A stretch of DNA of 64,000 nt, taken from positions 29,594,587-29,658,586 of the forward strand of contig OZ024744.1 in assembly GCA_964016885.1 (NCBI GenBank), read 5' to 3'. The notes under the pieces are model-generated. The model was not told the DNA's origin, searched no databases, and saw nothing but the letters and a program-made list of their open reading frames with translations. Source of the stretch: Eledone cirrhosa. Its lineage: Eukaryota > Mollusca > Cephalopoda > Octopoda > Eledonidae. Shown here piece by piece: positions 49,800-59,379 of this stretch. How positions within the stretch are numbered: position 1 is the stretch's first letter; each line of letters begins with the position of its first letter. Position numbers and translations under genes: made by a program.

Positions 49800-50212
49800 A
49801 TCACCGGGAGAGATGACCCCTTAGCCTTTGTCAAGGCAGAATTCTAGGAGAAGGAAAACTCTGATATAACACCTGCAACCCTGATGATATCCAATGATGT
49901 TGACTTGTTCTTCTTTTTGGTAAATATCATCTTGGTTAAGAGAGTGGGAATGGCTTTGTGCAGTGCCTTTGCTCACTATAAAAGCTTCACGGCACAGGCA
50001 TTGCTTTATATCTGGAGATCTCTCTGCACTTGTCGTCACATGGTACCATGGGCCCAGCACTATGTGTCAATAATTGTCACAAGTGTAGTGTTTGTACCAA
50101 AGTTTTCAAGTCGCTGGCCGGACTGAAAAGTCACACTCGTTCAGCGCATCGGTAGGGGTTCTCCTACATGGATATAAAGTAGTGGTTGTACTCGAAAACG
50201 AGTTGGCAGCCA

Positions 50213-50213
<1 letters not shown>
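49800..50213 (+). pseudogene. 3' end of a LINE-like element with a C2H2 finger
   Basis: A short open segment at 50075-50155 encodes [20 protein letters not shown] and then AH. This is a canonical C-X2-C-X12-H-X4-H finger (Cys at 50084 and 50093, His at 50132 and 50147), followed three bases later by TAG at 50153. A closely similar [17 protein letters not shown] is encoded on the minus strand at 53,306-53,363, at the end of a reverse transcriptase remnant. The following 3' stretch ends in GGCAGCCACCATATATA, again like the end of that element. I therefore read this as a LINE C-terminus rather than a host zinc-finger gene. The 5' limit of about 49,800 is a guess. Confidence 0.55.

Positions 50214-50278
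<65 letters not shown>
50214..50278. repeat. (TA)n-(TG)n microsatellite
   Basis: A TA run passes directly into a TG run and back to TA. Confidence 0.95.
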
Positions 50279-50279
<1 letters not shown>

Positions 50280-50495
50280 AGCAAAGAGTTATTTAATTGG
50301 TTGATTATTCAACAAATGTATTCATAACAGATTAAAAGCACTCTACAATATTTTTCTGGAGTATAATATCAATGATATTAATGGAAACTATCTTTATAAA
50401 ACCATATTTATTTTATTATATTTCAAGGGTACCGACAATTTTTGGTACACTCTCATCAGATAAAATACAAAACTTGTTTTATAGATATTCAAACA
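50280..50495 (-). mobile_element. Probable Penelope-like retroelement terminal remnant
   Basis: The stretch lies between a (TA)(TG) tract and the AT-rich array and has no coding capacity. Its main feature is a hammerhead-like motif on the minus strand (50,408-50,470). The architecture, one such motif next to TA repeats followed by roughly 150-500 bp of non-coding sequence, is shared with 57,400-57,925 and 62,843-63,330. The family assignment rests on that motif only. Confidence 0.4.
50408..50470 (-). ncRNA. Hammerhead-ribozyme-like motif
   Basis: On the minus strand the sequence has CTGATGA (complement of 50453-50459). A stem follows with arms GAGTGTACC and GGTACCCTT that pair at eight of nine positions around a 10-nt loop, then GAAA (complement of 50421-50424). 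These are the two conserved hammerhead cores at the right spacing. Outside them, ATTTTAT before the first core can pair with ATAAAAT after the second, as a stem I. Stem III would be minimal, as in Penelope-associated hammerheads. Whether it cleaves is not known. Confidence 0.5.
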
Positions 50496-52489
50496 TATAT
50501 ATATACAGTATATAGAGGTATATATAACATGTAATATAGAGGTATATATATATATACATACAGTATATATACACAGTAACATATATATATACAGTATATA
50601 GAGGTATATATAACATGTAATATAGAGGTATATATATATATACAGTATATAGAGGTATATATATAACATGTAATATAGAGGTATATATATATACAGTATA
50701 TAGAGGTATATATATAGCATGAAATATAGAGGTATATATATATATATATACAGTATATAGAGGTATATATATATAGTATATAGAGGTATATATATAGTAT
50801 ATAGAGGTATATATATAGAATGTAATATAGAGGTATATATATATATATACAGTATATAGAGGTATATATAACATGTAATATAGAGGTATATATAACATGT
50901 AATATAGAGGTATATATAACATGTAATATAGAGGTATATATATATAGTATATATAGGTATATATAGTATATATAGGTATATATAGCATGTAATATAGAGG
51001 TAAATATATATATAGTATATATAGGTATATATATACAGTATATAGAGGTATATATATATATAGTATATATAGGTATATATAGCATGTAATATAGAGGTAA
51101 ATATATATATAGTATATATAGGTATATATAGCATGTAATGTAGAGGTAAATATATATATATAGTATATATAGGTATATACAACGATGGTTGCTAGACACT
51201 ACGGCTTAATACGGGATGTTTGTTTACAAACACACCGAGCATTATAATAAATATTCGGTGAATCCATACGTACATATATATATATGTGTGCATGTATGTA
51301 TATATATATACATACTACTGTACGTCTGTATACATATATGTATGTACGGATACATATATTTATATATATAGTATATATAGGTATATATAGCATGTAATAT
51401 AGAGGTATATATATATATACAGTATATAGAGGTATATGTAGCATGTAATATAGAGGTGTATATATATATATAGTATATATAGGTATATGTAACATGTAAT
51501 ATAGAGGTATATATTTATATATATATATAGTATATAGAGGTATATATAGCATGTAATATAGAGGTATATATATATATACAGTATATAGAGGAATATATAG
51601 CATGTAATATAGAGGTGTATATATATATATACAGTATATAGAGGTATATATAGCATGTAATATAGAGGTATATATATATATACAGTATATAGAGGTATAT
51701 GTAGCATGTAATATAGAGGTATATATATATATATACAGTATATAGAGGAATATATAGCATGTAATATAGAGGTGTATATATATATACAGTATATAGAGGT
51801 ATATATAGCATGTAATATAGAGGTGTATATATATATATACAGTATATAGAGGTATATATAGCATGTAATATAGAGGTGTATATATATATACAGTATATAG
51901 AGGTATATGTAGCATGTACCATAGAGGTATATATATATATAGTATATAGAGGTATATATAGCATGTAATATAGAGGTATATATATATATAGTATATAGAG
52001 GTATATATAGCATGTAATATAGAGGTATATATATATATACAGTATATAGAGGTATATGTAGCATGTACCATAGAGGTATATAGAGGTATATATATATATA
52101 CAGTATATAGAGGTATATATAGCATGTAATATAGAGGTGTATATATATATATATATACAGTATATAGAGGAATATATATATACAGTATATAGAGGTATAT
52201 ATATATATATACAGTATATAGAGGAATATATATATACAGTATATAGAGGTATATATATATACAGTATATAGAGTTATAAATATATATATACAGTATATAG
52301 AGGTATATATATACAGTATATAGAGGTGTATATATATATAAATATATATATACAGTATATAGAGGTATATATATATATAGTATATAGGGGTATATATAGC
52401 ATGTAATATAGAGGTATATATATATATATACAGTATATCGAGGTATATATAGCATGTAATATAAAGGTATATATATATACAGTATATAG

Positions 52490-52529
<40 letters not shown>

Positions 52530-52963
52530 TGTATAGGTATATATAGCATGTAATATAGGGGTATATATATATACATTATATAGAGGTATATATATAGTAT
52601 ATATAGGTATATATAGCATATAATATAGAGGTAAAAATATATATAGAGAGTATATAGGTATGTATGGCATGTAATATAGAGGTATATATATATATATAGA
52701 TAGTATATATAGGTATATATAGCATGTAATATAGAGGTATATATATAGTATATATAGGTATATATATATATAGTATATATAGTTATATATATATACAGTA
52801 TATATAGTTATATATATATACAGTATATAGAGGTATATATATATATATAGAGGTATATATATACAGTATATAGAGGTATATATATATACATATACAGTAT
52901 ATAGAGGTATATAGAGTATATATATATACAGCAAATAGAGGTATATATATATACAGTATATAG

Positions 52964-52995
<32 letters not shown>
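50496..52995. repeat. Very AT-rich tandem array (TATAGAGGTATATATA family)
   Basis: Variable units of about 40-60 bp built from AGTATATAGAGGTATATATA and AGCATGTAATATAGAGGTAT repeat for 2.5 kb. They are interrupted at about 51,181-51,365 by a dispersed repeat. The number of TA dinucleotides varies between units. Minus-strand open frames of several hundred codons exist but encode only Ile/Tyr/Leu/Thr repeats and are by-products of the repeat. Confidence 0.9.
51187..51360. repeat. Dispersed repeat, inverted relative of 36,045-36,215
   Basis: It contains GGATGTTTGTTTACAAACAC and GCATTATAATAAATATTCGG, matching the reverse complement of 36,131-36,212. The TA-rich continuation with ACATACTACTGTACGTCTG is also matched. 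It sits inside the AT-rich array, so either it inserted there or the array expanded around it. Confidence 0.6.
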
Positions 52996-53255
<260 letters not shown>

Positions 53256-53305
53256 GATGGCTGCAAACTCTGCCAAGAGTATTGCAATCGCTTGTTAGAT
53301 TCAGA

Positions 53306-53528
53306 TGTGTGACGCTCGGATATGGCTTTTCAAGCCTGCTAGAGACTTGCACTCCTTCGCACACTAACGGCAACCATGGATCTCCCTGGATTGAGGTCCT
53401 GTATCAGGTTGCCTGTGAACCCTTACAACACCGTGGAGAACATAGTTCACTGGTTGTCTTTGAACATGGCTGCGACTGTGGCTCCTGAGACCAGATTTTC
53501 TCAAGCAAATTAGTCCACACTCAGGGCA
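53306..53528 (-). pseudogene. C2H2-like fingers at the end of the second LINE family
   Basis: On the minus strand 53,528-53,466 encodes CPECGLICLRKSGLRSHSRS followed by H, a C-X2-C-X12-H-X3-H finger. Further on, 53,363-53,306 encodes [17 protein letters not shown], the second half of another finger whose first CXXC is lost. The latter closely resembles the finger at 50,084-50,149. The linker has stops, so both are fossils. Fingers of this kind are known at the C-termini of some LINE ORF2 proteins. Confidence 0.55.
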
Positions 53529-53579
53529 CTTCAATTCAATGGAGACACCGATCGTTTCGAGAGATACACCAGAGCATTG

Positions 53580-54837
53580 CTAACTCACATCCCGTTTGAT
53601 CTTCTCGTGCTCTATGCGCCTGTCCTCAAAATTATGGACCCCATCATTCACCATTCCACGCCAAGTTTCTCTTTCAAGAGCTTCTATCTCCCAGTCAGCC
53701 ATCATCAAACCAGTTTTTTTCAATGAGTCCTTTACACAATCCTTGAGTCAGAGCTTTGGCTTGTGAGGTTGTCTCTTTCCCTCACAAAGCTCCCCATACA
53801 AGAGTTGTTTTGGGATTCGATCATCCTCAATTCTGCAGAGGTGTCCAGTCCATCGTAAACGCCGTTGGTGGATGATACTCTCAATGCTCCGACACTCACT
53901 TTTCTCAAGGACCTCAACATCACTCACATGCATCTGCCACTTGATACCAAGCATCTTTCTGAGACACTGCTTGTGAAACCGTTCCAGTCTGTGAATATGC
54001 CGTCTGTAGGTGACCCATGTCTCACATGCATACAGCAAAGCTGACAGTACACATGCAGCATACACTCACACCTTGGTCCTCATTGTGATTCCTCGCCTGC
54101 ACCAAATGGTCGTTGAGCCTTCCAAATGAACCACTTGCCTTACTAACACGTAGACCAACTTCTGCATCCAGAGAGCAGGTCACACTCAGAGTACTCGCCA
54201 AATACACAAATGTGTCAGCAACTTTCAGCTTTTGACCGTATACGTGTATGGAGTGTTCATTGAAAACTTTATCCGGAGCAGGTTGGTACATGACGACAGT
54301 CTTCTTCAGACTGATTGTCAGTCCCAAAGCACTGCACGCATTGGAAAAAGAATCCATAAGGTTTTGCATGTCACTTTGGGAGTGTGCAAAGAGATCAAAA
54401 TCATCTGCACATAAAAATTCTCTGATCAAGGTCCTCAGTACCTTAGTGTTGGCAGTGAGACGCCTAAGGTTAAACAGCTTGCCGGAAGTGCGATATCTGA
54501 GATAGATACCGTGTTGACAATCCTTGAAGGCCATGAAGGCCATCGCGAAATAAAAGGCAAACAAAGTTGGTGCAGGTATATCACCCTGCTTGACACCATT
54601 TTCAACCGAGATTTGCTCAGACAGTTTACCTCCAACATTCCCCCATGCCTGCATGTCATCGTGGAAGAGTTTCAAAATGTTCACAAACTTTTCAGGACAG
54701 CCCAATCTCTCTAAATTAACCCACAAAGTCTTCCGATTAACGGTATCAAATGCCTTGGTCAGATCGATAAAAACTTGGTATAAGTCCATGCGCTGCTCAA
54801 TGCATTTCTCTTGAAGTTGTTTGGCCGAGAATATCAT
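53580..54837 (-). pseudogene. Reverse transcriptase remnant of second LINE family
   Basis: The longest intact segment (54837 down to 54022) starts with MIFSAKQLQEKCIEQRMDLY and includes DLTKAFDTVNRKTLW, NGVKQGDIPAPTLFAFYFAM and FLCADDFDLFAHS. The usual tyrosine of the YADD box is replaced by cysteine. LTISLKKTVVMYQP and a VYLASTLS segment follow. After a frame change, 54065-53748 encodes LSALLYACETWVTYRRHIHR, RLRWTGHLCRIEDDRIPKQL and YGEL. A stop is followed by a third frame, with KDCVKDSLKKTGLMMADWE, to about 53,580. At least two frame changes or stops break it. Function would be target-primed reverse transcription. Confidence 0.75.
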
Positions 54838-54950
54838 GTGAACAGTGAGGTATTTATAACATGTTATATCTGCAGTTGTCGAGCAATCAGTCCATGAAAC
54901 GAGTTTGGTAGAAGTAGTTGTTCAACTGTTAGTACACCATTTTCAAGGAC

Positions 54951-54992
54951 AAATTGTTTCACTTTAACGGATCAAGGGGAAACAATTTGTCT
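54951..54992. repeat. Short inverted repeat
   Basis: ACAAATTGTTTC and GGAAACAATTTGT are inverse copies around about 17 bp. It could be the end of a small element; nothing else marks it. Confidence 0.5.
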
Positions 54993-55005
54993 TCCGATAT
55001 GTATA

Positions 55006-55472
55006 TCTGTATATATAAAACTGATGTTGTCTGTGTGTGTGTCCTCATTTTTGCAAAGTCTATACAAATCCACATTTCTACTCCGATTTACTTCAAACTT
55101 GCATTTATATATTCCTTGCGGTCTAAAGATATTAACTGCAGCTTTTATTTTTCAATTTTCTGTTGTTAAAGGGGTGTTAGGCGCCGGTTATCCATCTACG
55201 TCGCGCTCTTATAATATCTGTCTGTATGCCTGGCTGTCTGCATTACGACATTCTGACGAACATTGATGACGTATTATGTTCGCTATTATCCATCCGTTCA
55301 TTGCCAGGGAACGTCTTCACGAACCAAAGTATCGTCTTCCTGTGTTCCTTCGGCTGCAACGTTTTACGAAATATTTACTTCTGCGTTCACAGATTGATGT
55401 TTTTAGTTTCAGAAGATCCCGTTAAGGGTGAAAGCAACGATTCTTTGCTTAAACTTTAATCTGTTATTTTAA
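55006..55472 (+). mobile_element. Helitron-like 5' end, first copy, interrupted
   Basis: The segment starts TCTGTATATATAAAACTGAT at an A/T junction and continues with a TGTGTGTG run, as the 5' ends of many animal non-autonomous Helitrons do. No matching 3' hairpin and CTAG end is found before the next Helitron-like start at 55473. The last 70 bp (55,404-55,472) belong to a repeat also present at 36,551-36,626. The element may be truncated or interrupted. Confidence 0.45.
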
Positions 55473-55568
55473 TCTATATATGTATATATATAAAACTGAG
55501 GAAGGATGTATGTATGTATGTATGTATGTATGTATGTATGTATGTATGTATGTATGTATGTATGTGCG

Positions 55569-55656
<88 letters not shown>

Positions 55657-56220
55657 CCGAGAAGTACCCAACCAATCTTTTTCAAATTTTACATATGTAT
55701 TACTTATATTTCAGGGAGTTATGCACATAAAAAAACATTCTACTTTTTGATCCCCTAAGGCCCGCATTAGGTGAAAAACTGCGTTTTTCCAGCTTTTTAG
55801 GGTTTTTTTTAGGCGTTACGTCAGACCGATTTCCTTGAAATTGTAACTATGTATTAGTCAGTCTCTTCTTCATACCGTGAGCAAAAACAATCCAACTTTT
55901 TTATGGCCTAGAGCCCGCATTAGGTGAAAAACTTCATTTTCTTCAGCTCTTTAGGGCTTTTTTGAGGCGTTACGTCTAGCCGATTTTCACGAAATTTCAA
56001 GGCATATTATGCACATAAAAAAATTCATTTTCTTGATCCCCTAGGTGAAAACCTGTCTTTTTCCTTCTTCGTCGAGGAAAATCTTAGATTATCCAGCCAT
56101 CAGATTATTCGGTTTATTTTCTTTATATATTGTCCAGGCATGCAGTTTTTCCACGATAGGTCTGTTGGTGGCCCGCGTTCCAAAATACCTTATCCCGTGC
56201 AACGCCGGGTACCACTGCTA

Positions 56221-56221
<1 letters not shown>
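55473..56221 (+). mobile_element. Non-autonomous Helitron-like element
   Basis: It begins TCTATATATGTATATATATA right after an A and carries AAAACTGAGG. It ends with a short hairpin (CCCG and CGGG around TGCAACGC, 56194-56209), then ACCACTG and CTAG (56218-56221) followed by T. A 5' TC, a 3' hairpin about 10 bp before CTAG, and insertion between A and T are the hallmarks of Helitrons. Inside are (TATG)n and (TG)n runs (55,506-55,652) and two and a half imperfect copies of a 153-bp unit with GCCCGCATTAGGTGAAAAAC. No Rep/helicase is encoded. Confidence 0.7.
55506..55652. repeat. (TATG)n followed by (TG)n inside the Helitron-like element
   Basis: About 60 bp of TATG repeats and then about 85 bp of TG with a few interruptions. 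Long Cys/Val or His/Thr open frames here are artefacts. Confidence 0.95.
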
Positions 56222-56288
<67 letters not shown>

Positions 56289-56290
56289 TA
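56222..56290. repeat. (TA)n microsatellite
   Basis: Pure TA run directly after the Helitron-like 3' end, followed by ACTATACTA. Confidence 0.95.
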
Positions 56291-56323
56291 TACTATATTA
56301 TACTATACTAAAAGAATAAAGAA

Positions 56324-56456
56324 ACAAGGATTCATTGTTACATCATAACATATTTAATAACATATTACATATGCTTCACTATCGATCAGCTCGAGGAAAG
56401 ACCTATTATTGATCGAAACTGACTGTAATCGAAAGATCATCAGATATGTTCCTATG
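56324..56456. repeat. Dispersed repeat related to the inverted repeat at 59,013-59,264
   Basis: It shares, in order, CAGCTCGAGGAAAGACCTAT (compare CAGCTCAAGGTAGGATCTAT), GATCGAAACTGACT and CAGATATGTT with the left arm at 59,013-59,140. It occurs singly here, without an inverted partner. Confidence 0.6.
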
Positions 56457-56599
56457 TGATCTCGTCTCCGATTCTGCGCGTGAAGTTCTGTAGCTATTAC
56501 ATATATACAGCTCGTTCTAACAGCGTGGTATTCTGCGTTTGCTCGTTGGTTCATTATCTCATCATCATCATCAGTCTATCCCCGAAGTAACGTTTGTCT

Positions 56600-57372
56600 C
56601 TCATCCGGTCAAGCTGGAATATATGGGATTATTGGGATTGATGGTCAGCTTCTTGCCACCCCGATGTCTCTATACGAATGCCCGAGTATTTGTGTTCGGA
56701 TAAATGATGCTAAATTAGAACCATTCAGTGTGGGAGTCGGACTCCGCCTAGGTTGCGTACTGCCACCTCTCCTGTTCATTATTTTCATGAACTGGACTGA
56801 CATGCATAGCCGGGTTGGAAGTGGTATCATGAATGGCGAGTTTTAAATCAGTCGGCTGGAATCTGCAAAGATGTGAGACACGTTCACTCAAAGAAGCCTG
56901 CACAGGATACCCTACATGAAAGTAGAGCTCTACTGAAACAGGTGAAGTTCAAGTATTTTAGGGCCGTGTTCACGGGTGGTGGAAGGCAGGTGACTAAATT
57001 AAGTGCAAGAATTGAAAAAGCTGATGCAGTAATACGCCAGCTTAAGCATCCGATAATCAGAAGAAAGGAGTAAGTGTAAAAGCCAAAGCCAAAACAATTC
57101 AGTTTTCGAGCCAACCCTCATCTATGGTGATGAATCTTGGGTAATGACCGAAAGAATACGATCGCGAATACAAGTGGCCGAAAGGGGATTCCTACGAAAG
57201 GTCTTTGAAGTAACGTTATTTGATAAGGTGTGTAGCTCGGAGATCAAAGACTCACACCAAGTAGAGCCACTAGTTCTCTGATCTGAGAGATCACAACTCT
57301 GATACTGTGGGCATGTGGTTAGAATGTCTCAGGAAAGAAACACTGGACAGATTTTTCAACGAGTGGAACTAA
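56600..57372 (+). pseudogene. Reverse transcriptase remnant of a third LINE family
   Basis: The plus strand encodes ECPSICVRINDAKLEPFSVG with VGLRLGCVLPPLLFIIFMNW at 56,676-56,800, matching the region just before the catalytic box of a LINE reverse transcriptase. Then KQVKFKYFRAVFTGGGRQV and RIEKADAVIRQLKHPIIRRK follow (56,938-57,070), and, after a frame change, YGDESWVMTERIRSRIQ with ERGFLRKVFEVTLFDKV (57,120-57,230). The YADD-bearing part is missing between the first two pieces, an internal deletion. Wording differs clearly from both other LINEs in the window. Inactive. Confidence 0.7.
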
Positions 57373-57374
57373 CT

Positions 57375-57399
57375 TATATATATATATATATATATATAG
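57375..57399. repeat. (TA)n microsatellite
   Basis: Short TA run between the LINE remnant and the following dispersed repeat. Confidence 0.85.
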
Positions 57400-57925
57400 A
57401 AATTACATGAATCAAAGTTCTGTTTAAACCATTTATTCGCTTACAATTGTTTCTTCCAAACCGAGGTTTGGAGTCTTCGGAGCAATTTTTCAATGATTGT
57501 TTACATACTTGACCTCCTTTCCAACACAAGAGACATACAGAAACATATGTATATATTGATGCACAGTGGGTTGACATCCATTATAGTATTTTAGCATGGC
57601 AATATACATTCAAAAATTAAAGTCATATTAAAAGAAAACAAAATTGAAGTTAAAATACAACATTGGCAGTTTACGAAGAAAATGCAAGAGGATAGTTAGA
57701 AGTGGTTAGTTTATGCAATAGTTACACGTGGGGCATGCACGTGTGTCTTATTTATATAAGATTATAGTGCGGCAGGGTGTTATATGTAATACAAGCACTT
57801 TAAGCGGGCAATCAAGAGTATTATGGGGGTTGTATTGGTAAAGTATTTTTTATATGTATGATATAGAAGCTTGTGTGCAGAGAAATATTAAAAATATTAA
57901 AATGAGAAGCAAAATAATTTGAATT
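57400..57925 (-). mobile_element. Dispersed repeat (Penelope-like candidate), single-arm copy
   Basis: It aligns along its length with 62,843-63,330. Shared are the TCCAAACCGAGGTTTGGA hairpin, TTGACCTCCTTT-like and GAGACATAC pieces, GTGGGTTGACATCCATTA-like sequence, a TTATATA-containing stretch and a GAGAAATATTA end. No protein is encoded. A hammerhead-like motif sits near the TA-tract end. Orientation is assigned from that motif (minus strand). Unlike the second copy it is not followed by an inverted arm. Confidence 0.55.
57440..57486 (-). ncRNA. Hammerhead-like motif, degenerate first core
   Basis: On the minus strand: TTGCT, CCGAAGA (complement of 57474-57480), a perfect 8-bp stem (TCCAAACC with GGTTTGGA, complement of 57455-57472), GAAAC (57449-57453), a 4-nt loop, GTA (57442-57444) and AGCGAA. 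The order of elements fits a type I hammerhead with minimal stem III. The first core is CCGAAGA instead of CTGANGA, and that substitution would be expected to abolish cleavage. Confidence 0.4.
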
Positions 57926-57970
57926 TCTTTTTACTTAAAAAAAGGCTTTTTTTAAAGTAAAAATAAATTC

Positions 57971-58052
<82 letters not shown>

Positions 58053-58336
58053 AATAAACATACATATCTTTACTTTCTTTATTCAATAGAAAATCTGAAT
58101 TCTGACACCCCAGCGAACTAACCATATTCACTGAACCAGAACAATTCTCCCATCCAATTTCTCTTGACCATTATCTTTTACTTGTCATAAAATTCTCTAA
58201 AAAGGCTACAGAATAGATTGCCAAATAGGGGCGCGAAAATTTAATGAAAACTTGTTCACGTGACAGCCATAATTTCATTTATAACCAATCAAATTACGTT
58301 TATTAAAAAAAAGCCTTCGTGGCCCCCCCCTCCCTT
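57926..58336. other. (CA)n tract and AT-rich non-coding sequence
   Basis: A CA run of about 90 bp (57,973-58,066) is followed by AT-rich sequence. GGGGCGCGAAAATTTAATGA and ACCAATCAAATTAC (about 58,229-58,295) recur in related form at about 58,403-58,452. Flanking TTTTTTAAAGT and TTTTTTAAGTG stretches also match, suggesting an old tandem duplication of about 390 bp. Confidence 0.5.
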
Positions 58337-58620
58337 TTTTAAGTGAAAAGAAATTCAAACACTCATATGAAAACACAACCTGTGACCCCCCCCCTTGTAA
58401 CACGAACTGGCGCGAAATTTATTATAATTATTGACCAACCAATCAAATTACTTCTCGAAAAACCTGGCATTTCGAGCCACTTTTTCCATATAAAACAAGT
58501 AACATTCAGAGACCAACCAGATGTGAGAAAAACCACAGCCCTCCATCTCAACTCTACTTTTGAAAAGCAGAAGAACTGCGAAACCGGTAAAGGAACCAAA
58601 TAAATATATATATATTTTTT
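58337..58620 (+). other. Promoter-like, repeat-associated segment of unknown family
   Basis: It holds two CCAAT-type boxes (GACCAACCAATCAAATT, about 58,432-58,450) and a TATAAAA (58,490). About 60 bp further on come GAAAAGCAGAAGAACTGCG and AAACCGGTAAAGG, just before a TA tract. An 86-codon open frame (58343-58603) has no recognised domain. The arrangement resembles the promoter-bearing end of a retroelement. No host gene follows. Confidence 0.3.
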
Positions 58621-58920
58621 TTAAATAAGACTCCAGTTGCATTTTCGATTTCATCTTTTTTTTTAGTAGGTCACTACATATGTTTTGCGAGGTTTTTGAT
58701 ATGAAATCGTGTGTCGAAACAAATATTGTTATACTTGGGGAGGGTCATATTGTAATAATATTGCCAGAAATAATAACAGAACACACTCACTGTTTGGTTG
58801 GTTTTCGTTTCTGTATCTTTTATATCTCCACGGATAAATCATTCGGTCCTCAGTGTTTACCATTGACTGACCAACGGTCAAAAATACAGATATAATATAG
58901 ATATAAACACATATATATAG

Positions 58921-58975
58921 TCTAACAAAGTTCTTTCGTTGCACATCTGCAACATCATCAGTAGTACTATTATGT
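58921..58975 (-). ncRNA. Hammerhead-ribozyme-like motif
   Basis: On the minus strand: TAGTACTA, CTGATGA (complement of 58955-58961), a stem with arms GTTGC and GCAAC around a 6-nt loop, GAAA (58934-58937), G, a short loop, GTT (58924-58926), then AGACTA. TAGT and ACTA can form stem I. Both cores are intact. The expected C after GAAA is G, which weakens stem III. It lies next to a TATATATAG stretch. Confidence 0.45.
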
Positions 58976-59012
58976 TCCTCCTGTTGTATTGTATATCTAC
59001 GCCATTTTTACG

Positions 59013-59264
59013 AGGAATCAGTGATGCATCAAAACACAATTTATTAAGATATTACATGTTTCCGACGATCAGCTCAAGGTAGGATCTATTACAGATCGAA
59101 CCTGACTCTGCATTCGCAAGGTGCTCAGATATGTTTAGCGTTTTCAAAGCATTCCATCCGATGAAGAGTTCGATCTGTAATAGATTCTACCTTGAGCTGA
59201 TCGTCGGAGAAACATATGTAATATCTTAATATCTTAATGTGTTTTGATGCATTACTGATTCCTT
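59013..59264. repeat. Inverted repeat, about 90-bp arms with a 64-bp spacer
   Basis: The left arm begins AGGAATCAGTGATGCATCAA and includes CGACGATCAGCTCAAGGTAG. The right arm (59,168-59,264) is its inverse, ending ATGCATTACTGATTCCTT. Arms differ by a few substitutions and a duplicated AATATCTT. A related single copy is at 56,324-56,456. Confidence 0.75.
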
Positions 59265-59379
59265 GTTATTTATAATAATATACTCTGCTCTGCGTGAGCA
59301 TCGAGTGCTCAAACGGCATACCGCCTACGGACGCATTTAACTGCAACCATACAACAACTATATATATTCTTTCTCCAGC

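Noticed and set aside
50084..50149. Host C2H2 zinc-finger gene (a family expanded in cephalopods)
   Set aside because: A single finger followed at once by a stop, with a near twin at the end of a reverse transcriptase remnant, points to a LINE C-terminus.
51360..52934. 524-codon minus-strand open frame, and a 418-codon frame overlapping it
   Set aside because: Encodes only Ile/Tyr/Leu/Thr runs from the TATA-rich tandem array. Length reflects the lack of stop codons in the repeat.
59168..59264. Hammerhead-like GAGAAACATATGTA stretch in the right arm of the inverted repeat
   Set aside because: A GAAAC-loop-GTA piece is present, but the first core is not recognisable (CTGATCG) and no stem II forms, so I did not count it with the other motifs.
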